A stretch of DNA of 12,478 bases, from NCBI GenBank assembly GCA_021828925.1, contig JAJZCT010000035.1, forward strand, positions 1 to 12,478, read 5' to 3'. The translations under genes were made by a program, and so were the position numbers. Below the pieces are notes generated by a model, which searched no databases, was not told where the DNA came from, and was given only the letters and a program-made list of their open reading frames with translations. This DNA is from Planctomycetota bacterium. GTDB lineage: Bacteria; Planctomycetota; Phycisphaerae; WQYP01. Positions 1 to 7,825 of this stretch are shown here, piece by piece (position 1 is the stretch's first letter; every line of letters starts with the position of its first letter).

Positions 1-3000
1 ATTGGCTTAACACCTGAACCGGTCAGTGCGGCCGGGTTCAGGCCGGCCGCCTGTGTCGCGGGCACGGACCAGAGAAAATTTAATTCCCGCAGCAACTGGT
101 GATTGCGGGATGATTGTTTCGCAGCCTGACGCATGCGTTTTCCCAGTGCGGTGCTGAAAAGCCAGAGCAGCCCGGGCTGATCAACCAACGCTAATTCCTC
201 TTGAGTTAAATGGCCCTGCGTTACCAGATCCGCTAACGCGAGGCCTAATGTGTCTTCCGTGGTGCGCTGAAAATCCAGGCGCTGCACGACACGATGCATA
301 ATCAGCCCGCGCTGTATACCCGAGTTATCCGCAGTTAATTCCAAATGCGCACTGGGCGGCGCGTCGAGGATAAAGGCGGGCGAGTCTATGTCGCTGTTAC
401 GCATGGCTTTAAGTCGACTTACGCTGGCAACAGCGGCCATGCGCGTTAGCCCCTCATAGGCGTAGGGCTGTGTGATACGATTGAACACAGCGTGTAAGGC
501 CTGGGCCTGAGGGCTCCCTGCTTGCGCGTGAGTCACGCTCGCATCGGTAACATCTCCCGCAGGAACCGTGGGTGCAAGACTGTCGGTGCGATTATTTTCT
601 GCCGAATTCAGTGAGCTTTCGGGTATTACATGCAGTATCAGCAGCGGGCCGGCCGCATCGGAAGTCTGCGAGTTTGAGTATTGACTGAAAATAGGCCCCA
701 GCCACCCTAGCGGGCAAGCGGGGGGCTTTAATGCCGGGGTCCGTTCTTTCTGGTTCTCTGCCCCGGGCAAACGAATTTGCGACCATGTTTTCATGGTGGA
801 TTCCGCCATTCTCCCGATGAGAATCAGTTGGTCTCGGGCACGAGTCATGGCTACGTAAAGCAGGCGTGCTTCTTCCTGAAGGAGTTTTCCTAATTTTTCT
901 TCGGCCAGCACCCTGCGGCCCGGCGAATCCTGCACCAAGATTCCATTGGCATCCAAGACCTTAATCCCGATGCCTTTGTCCCGGTCTACCAGCAGTTGTT
1001 GTTGAAGATCACGCTTATTAAATGCCGTTCCCAGACCCGCCACAAAAACGACGGGGAATTCCAGCCCCTTACTGCCATGGATGGACATGATTCGCACCGC
1101 ATTGCCCGCAGGCGGTGCGGCTTCACCCAAGTCGCGCTCTTCACGCAAACGCTCAAAAAAGTTGACGAAGCGGGACAGGCTCTGTAATTCAAAGCCTGAA
1201 AACTCCATGGCCCGTTGTTGCAGCAGGCGTAAATTAGCCAGGCGCTGGCGACCGCCGACCATGGCGGCGGCCTGATTGAGCAAACCCGCTTCCTGCATGA
1301 TTCGAGATAAGGCGTTGACCAGTGTTTCAGCGCGTATGGCTGACCGCCACTGTTCCAGCCTGGTCATGGTGTGCGTTATTTTCCTGGCCAGTGCGGAGGC
1401 CGCGGCGTCGGTATGGTTTGTCTGGCCGAAGTCGATTACGGCCTGATGAAAGGGGACGTGGCCGGTTACATTCTTGCGGACATAGGCCAGATCAGCCGCG
1501 GTACATCCGCCAATCGGCCCGATTAACACGCTCGCCAAGGCGATATCCTGTTTTGGATTATCCAGCACCCGCAAAATATCCAGTACCTCCAGCACTTCAC
1601 TGGATTCAAAAAAGCCGGTCGTCAGGGCGGCGTTCGCTAAAATGCCCATAGCGCCCAGCGTTCGCACATAATGCGGTGCCCGTTGGCTTGGCGCGCGTAA
1701 AAGGATGGCGATATCTTTTAACTCCAGCGGCCGTAATTCCGTGCCGACCTTGCGCGAACTTTGTAGCAGCTCGGTAATGAGTTGCCCGATTCGCGTGGCT
1801 TCCAGTTCATCCGCCTGCATTTCGTTGAATGGATCACCGTCATTCGTATCAGCTTCGCTGCCGCCTTCACCGGCCTCGGCGTTGGTGTGGGAATCTTCGC
1901 GTGATGTCGTCGTTAAGACGTGCAGTTCCACAGGAATTCCTGGAAAGCAGCCTGATGCTGCCGGCGACCGGCCATGATGCAGTTCGGCGAGTTCCGCCAT
2001 ATTGATCGCTGAGGCCGACGAATCGCGCTGCACCATCTTTAGCATAGGTGCAATGATGGCATTCAAGGCATCCACCAAAGGCGGCAGGGTGCGGTAATTT
2101 TCCCGCATGGTAATGATTTTGTTGGCTTGTCCCGCCGTTCTTAGATTTGCGGCCATATCATAAAGTATCTGCGGCTCACTGCCACGGAACCCATAAATGC
2201 TTTGCAGCACATCCCCTACACCAAATAAAGAACCGGGCTTTAATCCGTTCGTGCCATTATCGCCACGGTAGAGCAGTTCAATGAGCCGCTGCTGCACGGG
2301 GTTGATATCCTGATATTCATCTACCAGAATATGACGAAATCGCTGATGCATGAGGCTTTGCAGCGGGTTGCCTGGTTCGGAAAGGCCGGCGATAAGTGTG
2401 CGCTCCAGATCCGAATAATCCAACTGGCGTCGCCATTTTTTCACCTGCTGATACTGTCGTTGCGCAGCCTGGGCAAACGCCAGAAATGCCCCAATACGAC
2501 GGCGGCCGATCGTTTCAAGCGATTGCAGGTGCGCGATGTCCGATCCGGCAAATTCGTCGCATAATTGGATGAAAGCGTCTTTTAGTGGCTTGTACGTCCC
2601 GTCCCTGAAGTGCTCTGTTTGTACCGTGTCTTTGCTGTCGCGCAGGCGAATCTGTGCAGCAAACTTTATGCTTGCCAAATAATCACGTGCCCGGGTCCAT
2701 TCGGCGGGACCCGCGGTAGTTAATGTTTCGGCCGCCTGTTTAGCAGCCACGCTTGCCTCAATAAGTCCGCAGTACATTAATTTCTTGGCGTCGGCCTGAA
2801 GCAATTGCGCTTCATCTGCGCTGGCCGCCAGCATGAGGGCCAGTTCTTCCAGGCGATGCGCCTTTTGTTGGATAAAAGTGGTGAGAACCGCTTGGATCTC
2901 CGCATCTCCGCTGCCGGCGGCTTTCGCGCACCAGTCGTCGGGATCTACGACGGTCTGCATTACACGCAAAACTGGCATGACCAGCATTTCCAGTTTAGCC

Positions 3001-3551
3001 GGTGACGCGCCTGCGTAAAGATCAAATATTTCAACAAAATCGGAATGCTGGGGGTGGGTCTCCGCCATGAACTGCCGCGCGGTCTCGTGCAGGGCATCGG
3101 TTTGAAGCATGGCGGACTCATGCTCATTAAGCAAGGTAAATCCTGGATCAACCCGGCAGAACATAAACCAGGTTTTGGCCGCCCAGTTACAGAAGCCGTG
3201 AAACGTGTTGATTTGTGCGGTATCCACCGAGACCGCCTGCTGATGCAGGTGTTGGAATAGTTCAGAGTCCGTCTGGCTGTCGGCAGCGTCCCGCAGGACA
3301 AGGGCGATGCGGCTACGCATTTCATCGGCTGCTTCGCGGGTGAATGTCAGCACGAGAAGTTCACGTACATCGCAGCCGTCCGGCGTAGATGTTACGAGCT
3401 GCGCACAACGCCGGGCCAAAGTTGCCGTTTTCCCGGAGCCTGCGCCCGCCAGAACCACCATTTCTCCCCGGCGATGGGCGATGGCGCCTTGCTGCGCGGC
3501 GGTTAGTGAAAGAGCCGCCTTTGGATTCGTCGCATGAACAGGATCGTTCAT
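1..3551 (-). CDS. addA: AddA, UvrD-type helicase/nuclease subunit of AddAB (3' end outside window)
   Basis: Partial gene: 1183 codons are visible and the frame is open through the left edge. The product is the ATP-driven 3'-5' helicase and nuclease subunit of AddAB, which resects double-strand DNA breaks for RecA-dependent repair. Superfamily 1 motifs appear in order: Q-motif LTAAQQ near residue 16, Walker A GAGSGKT at 36-42, TFTREAADEM near 70, LDYSDLE just before Walker B VDEYQD at 410-415, QSIYGFRGSE near 450, SIHGSKGLEF at 823-832, and YVAMTRAR at 899-906. GLIMHRVVQRL around H1086 begins the RecB-type nuclease domain; its D-x-K core should lie beyond position 1. The start at 3551 overlaps the addB stop (ATGA), with GGAG five bases upstream. 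Size and motif set fit AddA of about 1200 aa. RecB is less likely because addB lies directly upstream. Confidence 0.93.
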   Translation of the reverse strand, partial: MNDPVHATNPKAALSLTAAQQGAIAHRRGEMVVLAGAGSGKTATLARRCAQLVTSTPDGCDVRELLVLTFTREAADEMRSRIALVLRDAADSQTDSELFQHLHQQAVSVDTAQINTFHGFCNWAAKTWFMFCRVDPGFTLLNEHESAMLQTDALHETARQFMAETHPQHSDFVEIFDLYAGASPAKLEMLVMPVLRVMQTVVDPDDWCAKAAGSGDAEIQAVLTTFIQQKAHRLEELALMLAASADEAQLLQADAKKLMYCGLIEASVAAKQAAETLTTAGPAEWTRARDYLASIKFAAQIRLRDSKDTVQTEHFRDGTYKPLKDAFIQLCDEFAGSDIAHLQSLETIGRRRIGAFLAFAQAAQRQYQQVKKWRRQLDYSDLERTLIAGLSEPGNPLQSLMHQRFRHILVDEYQDINPVQQRLIELLYRGDNGTNGLKPGSLFGVGDVLQSIYGFRGSEPQILYDMAANLRTAGQANKIITMRENYRTLPPLVDALNAIIAPMLKMVQRDSSASAINMAELAELHHGRSPAASGCFPGIPVELHVLTTTSREDSHTNAEAGEGGSEADTNDGDPFNEMQADELEATRIGQLITELLQSSRKVGTELRPLELKDIAILLRAPSQRAPHYVRTLGAMGILANAALTTGFFESSEVLEVLDILRVLDNPKQDIALASVLIGPIGGCTAADLAYVRKNVTGHVPFHQAVIDFGQTNHTDAAASALARKITHTMTRLEQWRSAIRAETLVNALSRIMQEAGLLNQAAAMVGGRQRLANLRLLQQRAMEFSGFELQSLSRFVNFFERLREERDLGEAAPPAGNAVRIMSIHGSKGLEFPVVFVAGLGTAFNKRDLQQQLLVDRDKGIGIKVLDANGILVQDSPGRRVLAEEKLGKLLQEEARLLYVAMTRARDQLILIGRMAESTMKTWSQIRLPGAENQKERTPALKPPACPLGWLGPIFSQYSNSQTSDAAGPLLILHVIPESSLNSAENNRTDSLAPTVPAGDVTDASVTHAQAGSPQAQALHAVFNRITQPYAYEGLTRMAAVASVSRLKAMRNSDIDSPAFILDAPPSAHLELTADNSGIQRGLIMHRVVQRLDFQRTTEDTLGLALADLVTQGHLTQEELALVDQPGLLWLFSTALGKRMRQAAKQSSRNHQLLRELNFLWSVPATQAAGLNPAALTGSGVKP

Positions 3552-6500
3552 TGGGACTCCATGCTCAGAGTTTGGGCCACGGCAGCAAGTTTGGTATTGG
3601 CATATTCCCGGGTGGTATCAAGATTGCGGTAGGGACCGCCTTGCCGGTGGAATGGACAAATGCTTTTAAATTCACAGGTGGAACAGGGGGTTAACTTTCC
3701 TATCTTGTAAGGCGACGGGGCGATATTTCCCTCCTGCATGCCTTGAGCAATTGAGCGCATTGTGATTAAACCAAATTCCAGCATGGCGGAAAATACTGGA
3801 TCAGCCAGTCCTCCGTTTCGACTGGCGTGAGGTTCACCGTCTTTTTTGAGAGCAATCTTAAACCAGTCGCTGGAATTTCCGGCTTCCACCCGAGAATCCA
3901 GCGCCGTAATGGCCTCATTATCAAATGGGCCATCCGGTTTGCAGGTTTTATAATAGGCCGGATCATTGGCATTCAGTGGCTGTTCGTCGGGGGCGGGTTC
4001 AACGGAGATTTCTGAGGGCCGCAAAGGATAATAAAACGCGCCGATCGGATGCAGCGGCCCAGCACTCAGGATAACCGCATTACGTATGGCCAGCAGATAC
4101 GCCACCAACTGTAAATCCAGGCCATGGACAAACTTCCCCAGATTGAATTTCTTCGCTCCGGATTTGTAATCAACCAGCAGGGCGTTTCCCGCCGGGTCAA
4201 GATCGAGACGGTCAATTTTGCCGCGCAGTTCCAGCGCCGTGTCGGCACCATCTAAATTGACCGCTGGGAGAACCGGTGCGCCCGACTCGGAGTTGGAAAA
4301 AGTACCAAACCGCAATTCTGTGGCCACGGGGCGAAAGTTATTGCCCTGTGCGGCGCGGCGTTGCGCCTCCAGGATGACCGCCAGTTGACGATGCAGAGGC
4401 TTGGCAATGGCCTTGAGTTCCAAAGCATCGGCGATGGCAAGAGCGGAGAGATTCTCCGTACTGGCAGCAATGGCCTGCGTCAGAGTTCTCTCAAAATCTT
4501 CGCGCGAGCAGTCCGGCCAAACCAGCGTGCCCTTGATGACGGCACGGTAAAACAGATCCAGGGCATGATGGTACATCAAGCCCAGAGTGCGCGCATCGAC
4601 CTGCCATTCGGGGCGCTGCTGCAATCGCAGCGTATACCTGTAGAAATGCTGCAGCGGGCATGCGGCATAAGTTTCCAGTTCACTGACGCTTAATACGGGC
4701 GCCCGTAATGCGAATCGGCCCAGGTTTTGTGGCAGAGGCTCGATAAGCCGGCGTTTCTTCGAATCCAGTGCAAGTTGCCAGCGTTGAACAATCGCCGGGT
4801 CCGTCTGTGCGTTGAGCCACTGTTGCGCCGCCTGGACGGAAAGCACATTGGCTGCCTCAGGTCGGCCCGAACGGACATCCTCCATGGCCAGCAAAACCCA
4901 GCGGATCAATTCGTCCAGCGCGGAAAAATCCGGCCAATGTATGTCTGTGGATTCAATGTGTTGAACTTGGACATCCGTAAACAGATCCCGCACACGCGCG
5001 ATATACACGCTGGGGGCCGTCTTCCGTCCCTGGGCGTCGGCGGCGGGGTAGCTGATCAATAATTGTTCGGAGGGACGTGTCATGGCGACGTAATCAAAGA
5101 ACGCCGCTTCTACAAATTCCTGCGAGGTATCGCCATTCAGGGTATCACCGAATATAGGCTCAAGGCGTTGTCGATCGGTGTCGTTAATCATGCCATCTTC
5201 CGCGGTTGCTTTAGGCATCAGGGTTTCGAGGGCACCCATGATCAACACCGCTTTTAATTCCGGATGACGAGAGCGCTGCGCGGAACTTATCAGGACTTGG
5301 TCCACCGCCGGGGGTATCAGTCCCAAGGTTAAATTTTCCAATACGGTTTGCAATAATTCGAAAAATTCCGCTGACGTTTGCGTATGCTCCACTGTTACCT
5401 GCGTCATTTCATAGAGCATCTCCCTGCACTGCGACCAGACTTGCTGGTGGATTTGCGCCTGTTCAACAGCGCCCTGGACTGTTGCCTGCTCAATCCAGTG
5501 TTCCATCACCGCCCCAACCCGCATGGATTCAAGTAATGTGATAAGCGCCTGGGCATAGTGCGCCACAGGTCTTAATTGCTGGACCGCGGAATGAAGAGCG
5601 ATCCATGGCCCCAGGGCCTGATGCAATTGGCTTCGTGCGGCATTGACCGACCCTAGAATTTCCGCTTCCATCGTCGTGGGCTGGCCATATTCGTTATCAG
5701 TCGGCAATTCTTCCCATGTCCAATCGGATTTCAGCGTATCGCGCTCAATGCCGTGCGCCAGCAAATAATTCTCGAGATTGTAAGCATCGGAAGCGGTGAT
5801 ACCGGTCAGAGATGTTTTAACCAGAGATAATAAATCCGCTCGGGCAAAATTATTGCGAACCAGAGCCATGAGAGCCTGTAACAATTCCATCAGCGGATGA
5901 AATTTCAGACCCTGGCGTTCATCCAGAAAAAAGGGAATATGCAAACTGGGGAAGACGGTATTGATCAACTTCTCATACAAAGCTAAATCGCTGACGATTA
6001 CCCCGATCTCCCGATATCGCATTCCACCTGCCACCATGAGGCGGATTTTTCGCCCCGCGCAAAGCACTTCCTCTTCTGGTGACGTACAGGAAAGCAGCGT
6101 TACGGCGTCGCGTGAAGGAACGGATGGGGTTCGGTGCGGACGGCTGGTAAATAGTTGTGATTCCAAATGAAGCAGGCCGCCCGCGCGGGCAAGGCGGTGG
6201 GGCGTGTGCAGAAATACAGGTTTGTTCACGGCTACGCCGGTTCTTTCAAATTGCCGCATGAGCCTCTGATACAGTCGCTGAGTTCGGCGGAAAATGCCCA
6301 AAGGTGCCGGCACCGCCGACGGATCGGTAAACACCGGGCTGGCCGGATCACCCAGCAGCGTAATGAATATATGTTGCACGGATTTGGCCAGGAGAGCTAA
6401 AAGCCGAATTTCCATGACGCTCATGGAGCTAAAAGCATCAACATATATGCTTATATGTTTAAGTCTACTGTCATCCACCAGAGCATTTTCAATAATCCCC

Positions 6501-7075
6501 GGCAGCATTTCCCCGTCAATAGCGTTAATGGGCCTGACGTTGTCCCAGCTTTCCAGCAACAACGCTAAATCGTGAAGTTTATCGGCCAATACCCCGGCCC
6601 CTACATTATCGCCGCGTTGCGCAGTAGCCGACCGCATTTGCTCTGCGGCTGCACGCAAGTCCTGGGCGCTTTTCCCGGCTTGCATGATTTCTCTAAGCGT
6701 GCGATCCAGAGTTGCCAGAAATCCCGGCAAATGCGCTACCTGACGATATGCGATCAGATTCTCCCGACATCCCTGTACGGCCCGTGCCAGCAGCAATTGC
6801 CGACCTATCGGGGAGAGTTCCGGCCCCAGCGGCAGGTGTAATTCCTCGGCAAGAAAGCGGCACAGTCGCCGAAACCCCACCACCCGAATACGAAAACTTC
6901 CCGCCAGCGATGCACTGGCAACGAGCCGTTGCTCGGACATGAATGTCCCCTGCTCCGGCACAACCCACAGCAACAGCGGCCCCAGCGGATCAGCTTGCGA
7001 CGCGGCGGAAAGTGCATCAACGCAAAATCGCGTCTTGCCCGTTCCCGCACGACCGATCACAAACTCAACCGCCAT
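3548..7075 (-). CDS. addB: AddB, helicase-like/nuclease subunit of AddAB with Fe-S cluster
   Basis: A complete 1175-aa protein, the usual AddB length. AddB partners AddA in double-strand-break end processing; it carries an inactivated helicase-like body, the Chi-scanning region and a second nuclease that cuts the 5'-ended strand. Seen in the sequence: an N-terminal Walker A in VIGRAGTGKT (residues 6-15), a C-terminal PD-(D/E)XK nuclease with GKIDRLD (D955) and VDYKSG (D969, K971), then a LQLVAY motif. The four cysteines of the AddB 4Fe-4S staple are C806 in YAACPLQHFYRY plus C1131-x2-C1134-x5-C1140. I chose ATG 7075 because AddB proteins begin almost directly with this GRAGxGK loop and GGGA lies seven bases upstream. 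An in-frame ATG at 7093 adds six residues and is the main alternative. The frame reaches ATG 7291, but that extension looks non-coding. The stop overlaps the addA start. Confidence 0.94.
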   Translation of the reverse strand: MAVEFVIGRAGTGKTRFCVDALSAASQADPLGPLLLWVVPEQGTFMSEQRLVASASLAGSFRIRVVGFRRLCRFLAEELHLPLGPELSPIGRQLLLARAVQGCRENLIAYRQVAHLPGFLATLDRTLREIMQAGKSAQDLRAAAEQMRSATAQRGDNVGAGVLADKLHDLALLLESWDNVRPINAIDGEMLPGIIENALVDDSRLKHISIYVDAFSSMSVMEIRLLALLAKSVQHIFITLLGDPASPVFTDPSAVPAPLGIFRRTQRLYQRLMRQFERTGVAVNKPVFLHTPHRLARAGGLLHLESQLFTSRPHRTPSVPSRDAVTLLSCTSPEEEVLCAGRKIRLMVAGGMRYREIGVIVSDLALYEKLINTVFPSLHIPFFLDERQGLKFHPLMELLQALMALVRNNFARADLLSLVKTSLTGITASDAYNLENYLLAHGIERDTLKSDWTWEELPTDNEYGQPTTMEAEILGSVNAARSQLHQALGPWIALHSAVQQLRPVAHYAQALITLLESMRVGAVMEHWIEQATVQGAVEQAQIHQQVWSQCREMLYEMTQVTVEHTQTSAEFFELLQTVLENLTLGLIPPAVDQVLISSAQRSRHPELKAVLIMGALETLMPKATAEDGMINDTDRQRLEPIFGDTLNGDTSQEFVEAAFFDYVAMTRPSEQLLISYPAADAQGRKTAPSVYIARVRDLFTDVQVQHIESTDIHWPDFSALDELIRWVLLAMEDVRSGRPEAANVLSVQAAQQWLNAQTDPAIVQRWQLALDSKKRRLIEPLPQNLGRFALRAPVLSVSELETYAACPLQHFYRYTLRLQQRPEWQVDARTLGLMYHHALDLFYRAVIKGTLVWPDCSREDFERTLTQAIAASTENLSALAIADALELKAIAKPLHRQLAVILEAQRRAAQGNNFRPVATELRFGTFSNSESGAPVLPAVNLDGADTALELRGKIDRLDLDPAGNALLVDYKSGAKKFNLGKFVHGLDLQLVAYLLAIRNAVILSAGPLHPIGAFYYPLRPSEISVEPAPDEQPLNANDPAYYKTCKPDGPFDNEAITALDSRVEAGNSSDWFKIALKKDGEPHASRNGGLADPVFSAMLEFGLITMRSIAQGMQEGNIAPSPYKIGKLTPCSTCEFKSICPFHRQGGPYRNLDTTREYANTKLAAVAQTLSMESQ
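3557..3560 (-). promoter_or_regulatory. Shine-Dalgarno of addA inside addB
   Basis: GGAG on the minus strand lies within the last codons of addB, five bases before the addA ATG at 3551. Together with the ATGA stop/start overlap it indicates translational coupling of the two AddAB subunits, probably to keep their amounts equal. Confidence 0.7.
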
Positions 7076-7219
7076 AAATCTGTCCCGTAACATCCCCTTA
7101 ACAACCCGTGAACATAGACGCGATCTCCCGCCAATGCAAGAGTTCAGGGGATACAACCGGTAAACGGCCGCGTGGCAATATTTCCGGGTCACAGGGCCGT
7201 GCGGATGAACTTCACATAG

Positions 7220-7238
7220 CCGCCGGCTTTGCCGGTGG
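7220..7238. repeat. Short GC-rich hairpin with TTT loop
   Basis: Arms ccgccggc (7220-7227) and gccggtgg (7231-7238) pair over eight positions, with one G-U wobble, around a TTT loop. No T-run follows on either strand, so it does not look like an intrinsic terminator. Its role is unknown. Confidence 0.4.
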
Positions 7239-7248
7239 TGGAACGCAC

Positions 7249-7292
7249 CTTGATCGCACCCCGCTGCCGCTGGACCAGACGGTGCGATCAAG
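7249..7292. repeat. Perfect 12-bp inverted repeat with 20-base spacer
   Basis: Left arm cttgatcgcacc (7249-7260) and right arm ggtgcgatcaag (7281-7292) are exact reverse complements separated by 20 bases. It lies between the two divergent genes, about 60 bases upstream of the -35 box at 7354. It could be a two-site protein-binding element or an RNA hairpin. No T-run follows, so a terminator is unlikely. It does not resemble the palindrome at 7374. Confidence 0.6.
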
Positions 7293-7353
7293 CGTTATTG
7301 CGACACCCCCGCAAGAATGTCCACGCCCCACAGCACCAATGGCGCGATACGGC

Positions 7354-7382
7354 TTGACACCGTCCGTCTACCGTGCTAAAAT
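7354..7382 (+). promoter_or_regulatory. Sigma70-type promoter of the blaI-like / M56 operon
   Basis: A consensus -35 box TTGACA (7354-7359) is followed after exactly 17 bases by TAAAAT (7377-7382), one base from the -10 consensus. Transcription should start near 7389, leaving about 30 bases of leader before the ATG at 7421. The -10 box lies inside the palindrome 7374-7389, the usual geometry of a repressible promoter. Confidence 0.75.
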
Positions 7383-7389
7383 TTTAGCA
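7374..7389. promoter_or_regulatory. Perfect 16-bp palindrome, probable BlaI-type operator
   Basis: The sequence tgctaaaattttagca is an exact palindrome covering the -10 box and reaching the expected transcription start. BlaI/MecI proteins bind dyad operators as dimers and repress their own operon, so this is the natural autoregulatory site. It differs from the TACA/TGTA core of the staphylococcal bla and mec operators, so the assignment rests on position and symmetry. I saw no second copy in the window. Confidence 0.65.
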
Positions 7390-7420
7390 TAGTTATGTTT
7401 TCTGCAATGCCGGGGGTGCT

Positions 7421-7825
7421 ATGAAGCCTCACACGACCACGCATTTAAGTCGCCGCGAACGGCAGATTATGGATGTCATTTATGCCCGTGGCCAGGCTAC
7501 GGTAGCGCAGGTCCGAGCGGCACTTCCCGACGCGCCTGGCTACTCCGCGGTGCGGGCTTTGCTGCGCATTCTGGAGGAAAAGGGACACGTGCAGCATCGC
7601 TGCGAAGATGGGAAATTCATTTACATGCCGCAACAGGCACGCACCGAAGCCGGCAAGTCGGCATTGCGACGCCTCGTTGAAACTTTTTTTGACAGCTCGG
7701 CCTCCAAAACCGTCGCGGCGCTGCTGGCTGGTTCAGATGCCACCTTGTCAGATGAACAACTCGATGAAATGTCGGACATGATCGCCCAGGCTCGTGCCAG
7801 GAGAAAACGCCATGATCGCAAATGA
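7421..7825 (+). CDS. BlaI/MecI/CopY-family transcriptional repressor
   Basis: A 134-aa cytoplasmic DNA-binding repressor, the normal size for the family. Residues 9-70 form the winged helix: LSRRERQIMDVIY opens it, YSAVRALLRILEEKG (41-55) is the family-typical recognition-helix region, and 57-70 is the wing. Residues 74-128 are the C-terminal dimerisation helices, ending in a basic tail. The metal-binding CxC motifs of CopY are absent, which favours the BlaI type. ATG 7421 is preceded by GGGGGTG (7412-7418) and by the TTGACA/TAAAAT promoter with the palindrome. The gene overlaps the downstream M56 protease gene by 14 bp, the classical repressor-sensor pairing in which activated protease causes loss of the repressor. 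I leave the symbol blank because the regulated target is not known and need not be a beta-lactamase. Confidence 0.93.
   Translation: MKPHTTTHLSRRERQIMDVIYARGQATVAQVRAALPDAPGYSAVRALLRILEEKGHVQHRCEDGKFIYMPQQARTEAGKSALRRLVETFFDSSASKTVAALLAGSDATLSDEQLDEMSDMIAQARARRKRHDRK
7799..7803 (+). promoter_or_regulatory. Shine-Dalgarno of the M56 gene inside the blaI-like gene
   Basis: AGGAG ends eight bases before ATG 7812 and fixes that start. Another ATG at 7822 overlaps the upstream stop as ATGA but is in a different frame that does not encode the protease. Confidence 0.75.

Larger units (their letters stand above)
7076..7420. other. Divergent intergenic region between addB and the blaI-like gene
   Basis: 345 bases with no convincing gene on either strand. 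The right end holds the promoter and palindrome of the rightward genes. The middle holds a short hairpin (7220-7238) and a 12-bp inverted repeat (7249-7292). The left end must hold the leftward addB promoter. The best candidate I find is weak: TTGCAT at 7139-7134 and TATGTT at 7116-7111 on the minus strand with a 17-base spacer, about 35 bases before the addB start. I would not rely on it. Confidence 0.6.

Noticed and set aside
6440..6459. Inverted repeat aacatata-tgct-tatatgtt
   Set aside because: It lies inside well-conserved addB coding sequence and is explained by the codons for H-I-S-I-Y-V. No regulatory reason to expect it there.
7189..7287. Short minus-strand frame ending in a protein-like C-terminus (STTGKAGGYVKFIRTAL)
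   Set aside because: Only 32 codons, bounded upstream by a stop and without a credible start or ribosome site. It could be a gene remnant, but I cannot assign it to a family.
7076..7291. N-terminal extension of addB to an in-frame ATG at 7291
   Set aside because: It adds 72 residues before the conserved GRAGTGKT loop that normally sits at the very N-terminus of AddB. The extension looks like translated non-coding DNA and overlaps the intergenic inverted repeat.
7822..7825. ATGA overlap as start of the M56 gene
   Set aside because: The ATG at 7822 is out of frame with the protease. The ATG at 7812, with AGGAG eight bases upstream, is in frame.
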